Shown here: one piece after another, positions 41,404-49,995 of the stretch
How the letters are laid out: each line of letters starts with the position of its first letter
Numbering within the stretch: position 1 is the first letter of the stretch
Origin: JAJTHC01 sp044358835
GTDB taxonomy: Bacteria; Cyanobacteriota; Vampirovibrionia; Vampirovibrionales; JAJTHC01
Direction: 5' to 3'
Assembly: GCA_044358835.1 (NCBI GenBank)
Contig: JBIKNF010000004.1
Location: forward strand, 55,643-119,642
DNA length: 64,000 nt
Notes under the pieces: model-generated
Seen by the model: the letters and a program-made list of their open reading frames with translations, nothing else
The model's database searches: none
Told to the model about the DNA's origin: nothing
Position numbers and translations under genes: made by a program

Positions 41404-41676
41404 GGCACGTGTCACGCCTGTCGGTGAAGAATCACCGCTTGACACGTGAGTGCCTCTATTCTATACTTTGTGAAAGTATTTGACTTTTTCTCTTCCTACT
41501 TCCCACCCAATGATTCAGAAAGGTTTTTCTCATGTTTGTTTCCCCCGCTTTTTCAACCCCCACCCGACCGATGACGTCGCCCCAGCCTTCGCCTTTTACC
41601 CCCCCCACTAACTTTAATAAAGTCGCTTTAATCGCTTCACCTGCCCAGCAACAACGCCAAGGGGTGAGTTCTGAAA
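41404..41676. repeat. ~270-bp direct repeat, copy 2, beginning with a relic fur tail
   Basis: It starts in a second fur 3' end: the bases read GTCHACR-stop like the real fur, but every difference in these codons is at a synonymous third position. It then repeats the promoter and the first 48 codons of the constant head. Confidence 0.95.
41439..41467 (+). promoter_or_regulatory. Consensus sigma-70 promoter, copy 2
   Basis: TTGACA (41439-41444), 17-base spacer, TATACT (41462-41467), identical to copy 1. Confidence 0.75.
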
Positions 41677-42110
41677 CATTGAAAGCCCTGAAAAGAGGTT
41701 GGGGAGTTTTAAAAGAAGAAATTAATGACTCACAATTGTTGGGATATATGCCTTCTTTTGAGAGCTTTGATGTTGGCCTAAGAAGCCGTGTATTTGATGG
41801 CATGATTGACACATTAGAAGGCTCGCTTAGTACGATACAAGGTTATTACGACTTTCTTCACAATGAGGGTAAAGGAATTGGCAACGCCGCCGATGAGTCC
41901 TTTCTATTGCATTTCTTTGATCAGTGCGTTCCCCAGCAGGAGAGAATTAAACCTGAAGACAGATATGCTCCTTTAAACCAATTTATAGAAGAAAGAGAAA
42001 CCCCCACATTTAATTCCCTAGATTTAGCTGAGAAGTTTCAGACTCTTGCTAATCAGGTAAAGGCGAAACTTAACGACTTAACTAAACGGCAACAGGCCCT
42101 CCTTAAATAA
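41532..42110 (+). CDS. Constant-head/variable-tail protein 2
   Basis: A 192-residue protein. Residues 1-48 equal those of the upstream gene except for two or three residues around positions 34-37. Residues 49-192 are a different, helical, Lys/Glu-rich sequence (TLKALKRGWGVLKEEIND ... KAKLNDLTKRQQALLK). There is no signal peptide or membrane segment and no recognised family. It has its own copy of the promoter and ribosome-binding site, so the two genes should be expressed alike. Confidence 0.7.
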   Translation: MFVSPAFSTPTRPMTSPQPSPFTPPTNFNKVALIASPAQQQRQGVSSETLKALKRGWGVLKEEINDSQLLGYMPSFESFDVGLRSRVFDGMIDTLEGSLSTIQGYYDFLHNEGKGIGNAADESFLLHFFDQCVPQQERIKPEDRYAPLNQFIEERETPTFNSLDLAEKFQTLANQVKAKLNDLTKRQQALLK

Positions 42111-42187
42111 GACTAAAATCCACTTCAAGCGCAGGGGTTCGTGGTAAAAGTCCTCGCCTTTTTTCGTGTTTTTAGTATGATAAAGTC

Positions 42188-43492
42188 ATGACACACTCAC
42201 ACACGCTTGCCCCTTCCCCCCACTTGCAGGACGATCTAACCTACGCCATGCAACACGCCTTGCGTTTAAGCCTTGGCCTTCACACCCCCATGCATGACGA
42301 CCTATGGATCATGGCCGCCCTTCGCACCGCCGATCGCTTTTCGCAAGCCAACGCGTGGTGGGCTCAACTCGGCGTCAAAGCTCCCGCTAAAAAAGGCTTG
42401 GCCTTAATTGAATTGCGCAAGAAAAAAGCCTTGGCCCAACGTCCGCCTTGGCCCAAACGGTTTTTAACGCGTCTGGTGCAAGTGGGCAAACGCCTGTTTT
42501 TCAATACCTTTTTTTTGGATGTCCCCCAAGAACGTCAACAATTAAGCGAGTTTCTGAAACACTCACCGCTTTATGCCCGCGCCCGCCACTATGCAGACAA
42601 CGCCTCGGCCCAACGCATTGACTGGATTCACTGGTTGCCCGCGTTGAATGAACTGTACCCGCAATGGGGCGTCATGCTAGGGATTTCTGAAACCGCGTTT
42701 TCTCCTGCGTCTTTACAGGCGTCTTTGGCGGTTTTGCACGCCCAAAAGCCCAAACGACTCTTTCTTTATTGGAGCAAAGAAGTGCTTCAATTTTTCTTGA
42801 TGTTTAACCTGCTTTTAATTGGCATGCGTCAAGGCTTGGCCGAACCGCGCTTGATTCCTTCAGGGAGTATGGAGCCGACCATTCAAATTGGCGATCGTGT
42901 TTTTGTGGAAAAGCCCAGCACTTGGTTGCATTTGCCGCTGCATCGTGGAGAGATTTTGGTGTTTGTACCACCCACTTCAACGCTGAAAAACGACCCGTTT
43001 TCGCAGTACCTACGCATCACGGGCTTAAGCGGGTTTTTAGCACCCGTCAATGAAAGCTTAAATCGTTGGGATGTTTATGATGCCCTGCCTTCTGCCGATG
43101 AAGTGGACATGGCCTTTATCAAACGACTCATCGCTTTGCCGGGGGATACCGTTCAAGTGGTGCCCAGTGTCGGCGTTTTTGTCAACGGCGTGTTGTTGGA
43201 AGAACCCTACGTGCAAGAACCGGCTTGGGGATCTTGTACGTTAAACCCTCCGTTTGTTCGTTCACCAATTTGCGACAAAGCCGTGGTGATTCCAGAAGGG
43301 CACGTCTTTATGATGGGCGACAACCGTAACAATAGCCATGACAGCCGTTTTTGGGGTCCTTTGGCCATCAATCGCATTATTGGCCGTGCCACCTTCCGTT
43401 TTTGGCCCTTAAACCGTATGGAACCCCTAGGTGATGAGTACCCCAAATCAAACGACGCCCGCCTCGACGCCCAACGCCTTGCCGAACGCTAA
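42188..43492 (+). CDS. lepB: Signal peptidase I with an extra ~200-residue N-terminal region
   Basis: LepB removes signal peptides from exported proteins. The catalytic Ser is in LIPSGSMEPTIQIGDRVFVEK, the general-base Lys in AFIKRLIALPGDTVQV, and box E is GHVFMMGDNRNNSHDSRFWGPL. One membrane segment (VLQFFLMFNLLLIGMRQGL) directly precedes the Ser. Residues 1-190 are an unrecognised, Trp/Arg-rich, mostly soluble region not found in standard LepB. The end overlaps the start of bioF by about 60 bases. Confidence 0.9.
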   Translation: MTHSHTLAPSPHLQDDLTYAMQHALRLSLGLHTPMHDDLWIMAALRTADRFSQANAWWAQLGVKAPAKKGLALIELRKKKALAQRPPWPKRFLTRLVQVGKRLFFNTFFLDVPQERQQLSEFLKHSPLYARARHYADNASAQRIDWIHWLPALNELYPQWGVMLGISETAFSPASLQASLAVLHAQKPKRLFLYWSKEVLQFFLMFNLLLIGMRQGLAEPRLIPSGSMEPTIQIGDRVFVEKPSTWLHLPLHRGEILVFVPPTSTLKNDPFSQYLRITGLSGFLAPVNESLNRWDVYDALPSADEVDMAFIKRLIALPGDTVQVVPSVGVFVNGVLLEEPYVQEPAWGSCTLNPPFVRSPICDKAVVIPEGHVFMMGDNRNNSHDSRFWGPLAINRIIGRATFRFWPLNRMEPLGDEYPKSNDARLDAQRLAER

Positions 43493-44711
43493 ATCTCCTT
43501 CGGTGGACGCCTTCTTCACCCCAGCCTTGGCCCACGCCAAGGCGCAAGACGCGTTGCGTGGGCTTCATACCCTCACCCCCACTGAAACGCCGTTGGTGTA
43601 TACCAGTGCCTGTGGCAAGCGTTTGCATCATTTTTCAAGCAATGATTACTTGGGTTTAAGCCAGCATGTTCGATTAAAGCAAGCCAGTCAAGCTGCCATT
43701 GAAGCCTATGGCACGGGGATCAATTCCTCTCGCTTGGTGGGGGGGCAACACCCCTTGCATGATGCCCTTGAATCCGCCGTGGCCCAGTGGAAGCAGACGC
43801 AAACAAGTGTGGTGTTTAGCAGTGGCTTTCAAGCCAATTTAAGCGTGATTCATGCTTTGTGTCGGCAGGGGTATGTGTTGAGTGACAAGCTCAATCACGC
43901 CAGCTTGGTGGATGGGTGTCGTTTGGCCACCACAGAAGGGGCCACGTGGCAACGTTACCGCCACCTAGATTATGACGATTTAGAAACCCGTCTAAAAAAA
44001 ATTCGTTCGCGGGATGCCCACGCCCCCATTTGGTTAATTAGCGACACCCTCTTTTCGATGGATGGCGATGCCCTAGATCTTCCCACCTGGTGTGGGTTGG
44101 CGAATGAATACGGCGCCTTTACCTATGTGGACGAAGCCCATGCCGCTGGCGTGTACGGTAAGCTTCAGCGCAGTGGGCTGGTTGAAGAAGCGGGCGGGGC
44201 CTGTTCGGTGGATGTTCACATGGGCACTTTTTCTAAAGCGCTAGGGGGTTTTGGGGCTTATGTGGGGTGTTCCAACGTGCTTCGGCAAATGCTCATCAAC
44301 CACGCACGGGGCTTGATTTACACCACGTCTCTGCCGCCTGCGGTGTTGGCGGGTAATATGGCGAGTGTGCAACTCGTCCAAACCAACGCCACCCCTACAG
44401 AAGCCTTACATCGCAACATCGCGTATGCGCAAAGCGTTTTAAAGGCCTTTCCTGCTTTAGAAGCCTTACAAGTGCCTCGGTCTTCAAGTCACATTATTCC
44501 TTTTACGGTGGGGGAAAATGCGGTGGCTATGCAACTTGAACAGCGCTTGTGGGAAGCGGGGTACTTGCTTAAGGCGATTCGTCCGCCAACTGTGCCACAG
44601 GGGCAGGCACGTTTGCGGTTGTCTCTTTCGGCGGGGCATGAGGCATCCAACATTTTAGGATGCTTACAGGCGCTTAATGAAGCCGTTTTATCTATCGGAT
44701 CCGATTTATAA
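43434..44711 (+). CDS. bioF: 8-amino-7-oxononanoate synthase / KBL-like aminotransferase
   Basis: BioF joins pimeloyl thioester and alanine in biotin synthesis; closely related enzymes make 2-amino-3-ketobutyrate or sphingoid bases. Visible: SSNDYLGLSQH, YGTGINSSRLVGGQHPLHDALE, LNHASLVDGCRLA, VDEAHAAGVYGKLQRSG, and the PLP Lys in MGTFSKALGGFGAYVG. The length is 425 residues with an N-terminal 40-residue extension. No other biotin gene is nearby, so the substrate is not certain. It overlaps lepB in another frame. Confidence 0.85.
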   Translation: MSTPNQTTPASTPNALPNAKSPSVDAFFTPALAHAKAQDALRGLHTLTPTETPLVYTSACGKRLHHFSSNDYLGLSQHVRLKQASQAAIEAYGTGINSSRLVGGQHPLHDALESAVAQWKQTQTSVVFSSGFQANLSVIHALCRQGYVLSDKLNHASLVDGCRLATTEGATWQRYRHLDYDDLETRLKKIRSRDAHAPIWLISDTLFSMDGDALDLPTWCGLANEYGAFTYVDEAHAAGVYGKLQRSGLVEEAGGACSVDVHMGTFSKALGGFGAYVGCSNVLRQMLINHARGLIYTTSLPPAVLAGNMASVQLVQTNATPTEALHRNIAYAQSVLKAFPALEALQVPRSSSHIIPFTVGENAVAMQLEQRLWEAGYLLKAIRPPTVPQGQARLRLSLSAGHEASNILGCLQALNEAVLSIGSDL

Positions 44712-44721
44712 AGAACTGGCC

Positions 44722-44750
44722 TAATACCGTTTAAACGAATGAATAGCGTG
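44722..44750. repeat. Dispersed repeat end motif, second solo copy
   Basis: TAATACCGTTTAAACGA followed by ATGAATAGCGTG nearly matches 2883-2912. It lies between bioF and a convergent gene. Confidence 0.5.
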
Positions 44751-44773
44751 TTAGGCCATTACGGCCCGTGATT

Positions 44774-45049
44774 CTATTTTAAGAAGTAGGGCAAAATCCA
44801 GCGCAGGGGGTTGAACTGCCACTGCTTGAAAAAAGGCAAAGCATACAGATCCGGCACGGCTTCAACCGCATAGCGAAGTTCTTTAATTTCACGACGAAAT
44901 GTTCTTAATTCAAGCAATCGGGCGTCTTTTTGCAAGCGAAAGGCGGCTTCCCACTGACTCACTTTTAACACCAACGGCACCAACACGATTAAAAGCAACA
45001 CTTCAAGAAAAAAGGCGAGGGTCACCGCCGTTTGGGCAGAAAAAATCAT
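44774..45049 (-). CDS. Small membrane-anchored hypothetical protein
   Basis: 91 residues: one strong N-terminal membrane helix (AVTLAFFLEVLLLIVLVPLVL), then a charged helical part (LQKDARLLELRTFRREIKELRY) and an aromatic tail. No family was recognised. It begins 12 bases after the lipoprotein gene, same strand, so the two are likely one operon. Confidence 0.6.
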   Translation of the reverse strand: MIFSAQTAVTLAFFLEVLLLIVLVPLVLKVSQWEAAFRLQKDARLLELRTFRREIKELRYAVEAVPDLYALPFFKQWQFNPLRWILPYFLK

Positions 45050-45061
45050 GGTAAACTTCCT

Positions 45062-45496
45062 TTAAGGGGTTGTGTTTAAAGGTTTGGGAGACTTGGATTT
45101 GAGGCTCGTTTGGGGGTCAACCGGCACATACGGCAAGGGGTAAGTGGCTTCCATAAAAGCTTGAGTCGAGGGCATAAGGGCCTTGGCGCATCGTTTATAG
45201 CGCATGGCTTGTAGGGATCGATAGGGAGACAAAAAGAAGCGTTGCCAAATGGGCAGCGCGTTAATATAGGCAATGTTCAGACGAAAACGCCCGCAGGTTT
45301 GCCACCCCTTGGGCAGTGAAGCGGGCACAATTTCAAATTCATCCGCCAATGGGGCTTTTTTGACGTCCACAACCGGCACCGTGACAGCAGGTGACCCCCC
45401 TTTAACTGGGGCAATACGGACGTTTTCTGAACCTTGCGCCGTCCACGTCATGCAACCACTCAATAGGAACAGAATACCTAAAATAAAAGGAAACAT
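45062..45496 (-). CDS. Putative lipoprotein
   Basis: 144 residues starting MFPFILGILFLLSGCMTW: a hydrophobic stretch and a lipobox LSGC with Cys at residue 15. The mature protein has a Val/Pro-rich segment then GWQTCGRFRLNIAYINALPIWQRFF, and a Pro/Ser tail. No family was recognised. It is probably anchored in a cell-envelope membrane. It is downstream of the GH38 gene's position but divergent in function; shared transcription is not shown. Confidence 0.65.
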   Translation of the reverse strand: MFPFILGILFLLSGCMTWTAQGSENVRIAPVKGGSPAVTVPVVDVKKAPLADEFEIVPASLPKGWQTCGRFRLNIAYINALPIWQRFFLSPYRSLQAMRYKRCAKALMPSTQAFMEATYPLPYVPVDPQTSLKSKSPKPLNTTP

Positions 45497-45520
45497 TGTT
45501 AAAACCTCACTACCTGAAGT

Positions 45521-47929
45521 CTATTCTACCACATACGCCAGAAAAACCCAATCTCTGGGCGAAATCTTCACAGCAGGGAAAGCTTGAAACGAGTTGAGCT
45601 TAGACCACCCCTTTTGACACCACAACACGCTTGAGGGGAGTTCTAAATGCAGGGGGGAATCCCCCGTATTAAGGATCCTTAGAGTAAAACAGCCTTCTTC
45701 TTCAAGCCATTGATGAGAAGTCACGCGTAAGAGATGAGGCGCTTGTTGGACGAGGGCGTCAATGACGCTGGCAATAGGCGTTTGAGGCAGCGATTGATAA
45801 ATGGGTTGCACCATCAATTGGTGACGATGAAACGCAAGGTCGGCTTCATTGACGTGATGAGGCATCCACCGCAAGCGATGGGTCACTTGGCGCCCAACCC
45901 CCTGAGCGTGGGGGGTTTCAAATGGCGGGCCTGCGGGGTAAAAACGCGTGGGCAAGCGTCCTTTTGACAAATGGGAAAAACCGCGATGCAGGGGAAGAAT
46001 CAAGGCCTCTTCCACCACTTCATACGCATAATGCCCCACCATAATCAGCGATTGTGGGTAGGTAAGGCCCCAACGCAAGCCCCCGTGGTAGCTTGCGCCC
46101 ACGGGTTGCCATTCGCCCATGTTTTTGTCCACTGAAAAAACAGGGAAGCGATGTCTTCGTTCAGGGGGTGAAAGTCGAGTAACACCAAAACCTGTATGCA
46201 ACTCTCTTTCGTGACTTCTGGCAAAATCGGGGGCCTCTAGTCGAAGATTGACTTGATGATTGGGGGTCTGAATGTCTTGTTGGATTTCAAGTTCAATCAC
46301 CTCATGGCCCTTGTAAGAAGCCTTGACGGTGATTTGATCCTGCTGAAGCCTTAGAGAGGCGGTGGCGGTTAAGGCCTCCTGATCCACCAAAAAATCTAGT
46401 CGGTGTACTTCAAGAGAACCCCGCTTGGGTGAAGCGTTGTAGCTGTCGCCTTTATCTTCCAAAGATTCAAGGGAAAGACGCTTGATAAAGTCTCCCATCT
46501 GTTGAACGGCGTTCTGTTTCGTATGAGCATCAAGCGCTTGAGCGTTAGACGCTTGAACATACGAACACACCGTTTCCACACGATGTGACAAGGGCACTTC
46601 TGTAATGGAGCCTTGCCAGTCGTTGATTAAGCGGGTTTCTTCAAACGCTTGGCCCATACCTTGTTCGGTAGATGGCCTTTCTTTTGATTCAAAAGACAAG
46701 ACGCTTTCAGGCTGACAAGGCCATTCAATGGGTAAAAGTATCTTGTGCCCCAGCAACGTTTCAAGTTCATGCCGATGCCATTGGCTCCACGTGAGCGCTA
46801 AATCTAGCACGCTTTGAAAACGGGCTTCATTCTGAAGGTGGACGCTGTCGATACTGCACCCGCAAATATCGTCATGGGGGTGATTCAACAAAAGCAACCG
46901 CCACGCTTGGGCCAAGGCTTGGCCTTCGGCTTGCCATTGCCATGCGCTACGGGCTTTTTGCTGCGTTGTCTGAAGATATTCCTGATGCCTGGCCCGCAGC
47001 GGTTCCCACACTTGGGTGAGCCACCATTCGCATTGGGCATTGAGCTGCTTTAACCAGACGCGAGACAACAACGTGCCACTCAATAACGGCGGAGCATTTT
47101 CGCCAAAATCACGCAGTTCACCCACACGTATTTCTAAAGCCTTTGTCTTTGTCTTTACTTGACCCGCCACCTGTTCCATAAACTCATGGGGGTGCACCAC
47201 GCAATAGGCGTCTAAAAGAGGTTTGCACGCCTCTAACGTTTCCGCATCAGGCGGGGCCAAGTGATCACCCCCTAAGGGAATAAAAACAGGCACACCCCAT
47301 TGAACCAAACGCGCTTGAAGGGCGTTTAAGGCTTGAGTTTTAGCATCAAGCGTGGGGAGCTCTACATCCTGCAAAGGCATTTGAAAATACCCTTCAGGCA
47401 ACTGGTAGGTAAGGAGCCCTTCCCCATTAGGAGAAACCCAATAAAACAGGGGAGACGCCTTAGGAGGCAACGCCCGCCCTCGCCACATCATGGCATGCGT
47501 AATGCCAAGCTTATTAAAAAGCATGGGAATACTTTCAGGTTGCCCAAAGGTGTCAGGCAAGTAAGCGGTGAAATGGGTACAGCCCAGTTCACGAGCGTCG
47601 CGTTGACCTTGTTGCAAATTACGTAAAAGCGATTCAAGCCCCACCAGTTGAGTGTCCGGCATCGTGAACCACGGCCCCACATGGAGCCTTCCGCTTTGAA
47701 GGTACGGCTTTAAGCGTTCTACCAAATCAGGCAGCAGGGCTTGAGCGTCATGCAACAGAGCCGTTTGTCCGTCAAGGCTGAATTTCTCAAGCCGTCCACT
47801 TTCAAGGTAAGTAACCATTCGTTCTAGCACGGCAATGAGCCGGTGTTGGTACGTTTCAAAAGAAACATACCACGCACGATCCCAATGGGTGTGCCAACAG
47901 AGATAAGACATCGATTCGTGTGTATTCAT
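45521..47929 (-). CDS. Glycoside hydrolase family 38 (alpha-mannosidase-like)
   Basis: GH38 enzymes are zinc alpha-mannosidases; bacterial members act on mannosides or mannosylglycerate. The N-terminal HTHWDRAWYVSFETY supplies zinc ligands, AYLPDTFGQPESIP carries the probable nucleophile Asp near residue 126, and NHPHDDICGCSIDSVH holds a further zinc His. Long beta-rich domains follow. There is no signal peptide, so it is cytosolic. It starts one base after the DUF366 stop, implying coupling. The length of 802 residues fits the family. The substrate is unknown. Confidence 0.88.
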   Translation of the reverse strand: MNTHESMSYLCWHTHWDRAWYVSFETYQHRLIAVLERMVTYLESGRLEKFSLDGQTALLHDAQALLPDLVERLKPYLQSGRLHVGPWFTMPDTQLVGLESLLRNLQQGQRDARELGCTHFTAYLPDTFGQPESIPMLFNKLGITHAMMWRGRALPPKASPLFYWVSPNGEGLLTYQLPEGYFQMPLQDVELPTLDAKTQALNALQARLVQWGVPVFIPLGGDHLAPPDAETLEACKPLLDAYCVVHPHEFMEQVAGQVKTKTKALEIRVGELRDFGENAPPLLSGTLLSRVWLKQLNAQCEWWLTQVWEPLRARHQEYLQTTQQKARSAWQWQAEGQALAQAWRLLLLNHPHDDICGCSIDSVHLQNEARFQSVLDLALTWSQWHRHELETLLGHKILLPIEWPCQPESVLSFESKERPSTEQGMGQAFEETRLINDWQGSITEVPLSHRVETVCSYVQASNAQALDAHTKQNAVQQMGDFIKRLSLESLEDKGDSYNASPKRGSLEVHRLDFLVDQEALTATASLRLQQDQITVKASYKGHEVIELEIQQDIQTPNHQVNLRLEAPDFARSHERELHTGFGVTRLSPPERRHRFPVFSVDKNMGEWQPVGASYHGGLRWGLTYPQSLIMVGHYAYEVVEEALILPLHRGFSHLSKGRLPTRFYPAGPPFETPHAQGVGRQVTHRLRWMPHHVNEADLAFHRHQLMVQPIYQSLPQTPIASVIDALVQQAPHLLRVTSHQWLEEEGCFTLRILNTGDSPLHLELPSSVLWCQKGWSKLNSFQAFPAVKISPRDWVFLAYVVE

Positions 47930-47930
47930 C

Positions 47931-48503
47931 TTAAACGGCTCTCACTTTACAACAGGCTTGACGAATATCCTTCCACTCATCGCTTAAAGAACGCATGGCA
48001 TGAGACGCAAACTGCTGAATTTGAGAAGAACCCAAGCCCAAATCAGACGCCAAGCCCGCCGCTTCTACAGGGGCGTTGGCGGAATCCACATTCAAGCCCA
48101 CATGAATTAAAACAGACGTCACCGATTTTGTGCAAATCGAGACGGAAAGCTTTTTGGTTTGTTGGAAGAAGAGATCGTCTCCTCGGCGTTCAATCACATG
48201 ACCTTCGAGTACATCGTTCAAGCGATGTTGAATAATGGAAGAAAACAGCCGTTGGAGCAACACGCCTTCTTTTAAAGACGCGTCAAACAATTCGACAATA
48301 AAGTGTTGCATGTCTTGAGAGTAGATGTTGTCTGAATTCAGCACGTCTTCTAAGTCCACCATGCGTTCAAGGCTTACATCGCAGGCGCCTCGAAAAGACA
48401 CGACGGCATTGCCTAAAATGCCCACATTTTTATAAATCCAGTGCGGAGACAGGGCTTCGCCGTTATAGGGCATCGGCTCTTCAATCAGGTGTGTTTTCAT
48501 CAC
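47931..48503 (-). CDS. DUF366 family protein
   Basis: A 190-residue soluble protein with the DUF366 pattern: LSPHWIYKNVGILGNAVVSFRGACDVSLERMVDLEDV near the start, then IYSQDMQHFIVELFD. The function of the family is not established here. It is immediately upstream of the GH38 gene with a one-base gap, so the two are likely co-translated and may share a pathway. Confidence 0.75.
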   Translation of the reverse strand: MMKTHLIEEPMPYNGEALSPHWIYKNVGILGNAVVSFRGACDVSLERMVDLEDVLNSDNIYSQDMQHFIVELFDASLKEGVLLQRLFSSIIQHRLNDVLEGHVIERRGDDLFFQQTKKLSVSICTKSVTSVLIHVGLNVDSANAPVEAAGLASDLGLGSSQIQQFASHAMRSLSDEWKDIRQACCKVRAV

Positions 48504-48620
48504 AAAGGGTATTCCTTCTCTTATACCTTATATTATAGCATAATTTAAAGGGGCGATTCTTTATTTCTTATGATAAAATAAGTTCAGTTAGTGTGACTTT
48601 ATTGAAGGATAAAATTTCTT

Positions 48621-49979
48621 ATGAAGACTTTATTAAATGTGTTGACGGGTATTTTTTTAAGCTTACTTATTTTTACAACACCAGTTCAAGCCGAACGATC
48701 TATCAGTCCTGCCTATAAGATTTTCAATGAGAGTCAAAATGCCATTGTAACCGTTATTAACGGAAGAGGTCATGGATCAGGCTTTTTAATTTCTAAAGAA
48801 GGTGTTATTTTAACCAATCATCATGTCGTTTATCCGAATATAGACGCCAAAGTAATTGTAAGAATTAACGACGAGAATTATATCGCACAACTTGTGGGGA
48901 GTAATTCTAAATTAGATATTGCCGCATTAAAAGTGCCTCCTTCGGTTGTAAGTAGCATCAAACCTTTGGTTTTGTTTAATCCTGAAAATCAAGCAGATTT
49001 GGCATCAAGAGGAGAAGAAGTCATTGCTCTTGGTAGCCCCGTTGACTGGAAAACGCTTGAAAAAACCCTCACACGAGGCATTATTTCTAACCAAAATGAG
49101 TTTATGCTCTTTCATGATGCAGCTATAAATGGAGGTAATTCAGGTGGGCCTTTGTTAAACTTTGAAGGCAAAGTTATTGGCATCAACACTATTGGTATTT
49201 CCGATAGAGGGCAAAGTATTGCAGGTTCTGTAAAAGCTAGTAAAATTGACGATTTTTATAAATCGATCAGTCGTTCGCTTACTAATATAAAAACAGATCT
49301 GATTAAATTGCCCGCCTACCCCTTAGAAAGATTACCGATTGAAGCTATTTCAAAACAAAACCCAAGCTATTTTCAAATAGGGAGTTCGCTTATTCTAAAA
49401 AAACGAACGGTCAACTTTGACAAGTTTATTGTTACTTTAACCACGCCTGTTGATGCCTATAAAGAGTTTCTATTCACAGAATCGCTCCTATTGAAGCAAC
49501 AGCAAACCCGATACGAAAAAGCGGGTAAATCGATAGATACAAATGAGTTATTCAGAACAGACAAAAATAAAGTGTACGATAACTCTTATCGCAAGTATGT
49601 GTCCATAAGCATCAATCCCAAACAAGTACTCACCGCTGGGGCCAAAGTCAATGTGGCTTTAAGTGCCCTAAGTGGAGTACCCGCGGTTTTGAACTTTCAG
49701 TTTGAAGGAGACTTTAAAAACTTTTCCCTGGTGGATGCTTCAGGGAGTAGTCAGTGTAAACCTTATATTTTTGGGCGTAATGATCAAACCGTGGCCAATA
49801 CGCTGATGATAGACCGTAGCTACTTTGGTTATTTTGAATACCCTTTTGATTGCTTTGAGGGAAAAAACGAAGTCTATTTATTACTAGAAGATGATCAAGG
49901 TAACCTAGAAAAACATGCTTTAAACATAAAGATCTTAGACGGTATAAAAGAAGAAATTTCTTTCCTGAATAATTACTAA
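48621..49979 (+). CDS. Exported S1C (HtrA-like) serine protease with unusual C-terminal region
   Basis: A signal peptide (TLLNVLTGIFLSLLIFTTPVQA) precedes a trypsin-like domain. The His is in GVILTNHHVVYPN, the Asp in NSKLDIAALKV and the Ser in AAINGGNSGGPLLNFEGKVIGIN, a complete triad. After about residue 220 there is no PDZ domain; instead about 230 residues of unrecognised sequence follow, with two Cys (SSQCKPYIF and YPFDCFEG). The gene is more AT-rich than its neighbours, which hints at acquisition. It likely works in the periplasm or outside. Confidence 0.85.
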   Translation: MKTLLNVLTGIFLSLLIFTTPVQAERSISPAYKIFNESQNAIVTVINGRGHGSGFLISKEGVILTNHHVVYPNIDAKVIVRINDENYIAQLVGSNSKLDIAALKVPPSVVSSIKPLVLFNPENQADLASRGEEVIALGSPVDWKTLEKTLTRGIISNQNEFMLFHDAAINGGNSGGPLLNFEGKVIGINTIGISDRGQSIAGSVKASKIDDFYKSISRSLTNIKTDLIKLPAYPLERLPIEAISKQNPSYFQIGSSLILKKRTVNFDKFIVTLTTPVDAYKEFLFTESLLLKQQQTRYEKAGKSIDTNELFRTDKNKVYDNSYRKYVSISINPKQVLTAGAKVNVALSALSGVPAVLNFQFEGDFKNFSLVDASGSSQCKPYIFGRNDQTVANTLMIDRSYFGYFEYPFDCFEGKNEVYLLLEDDQGNLEKHALNIKILDGIKEEISFLNNY

Positions 49980-49995
49980 ATCCCCAGTAGAACGC

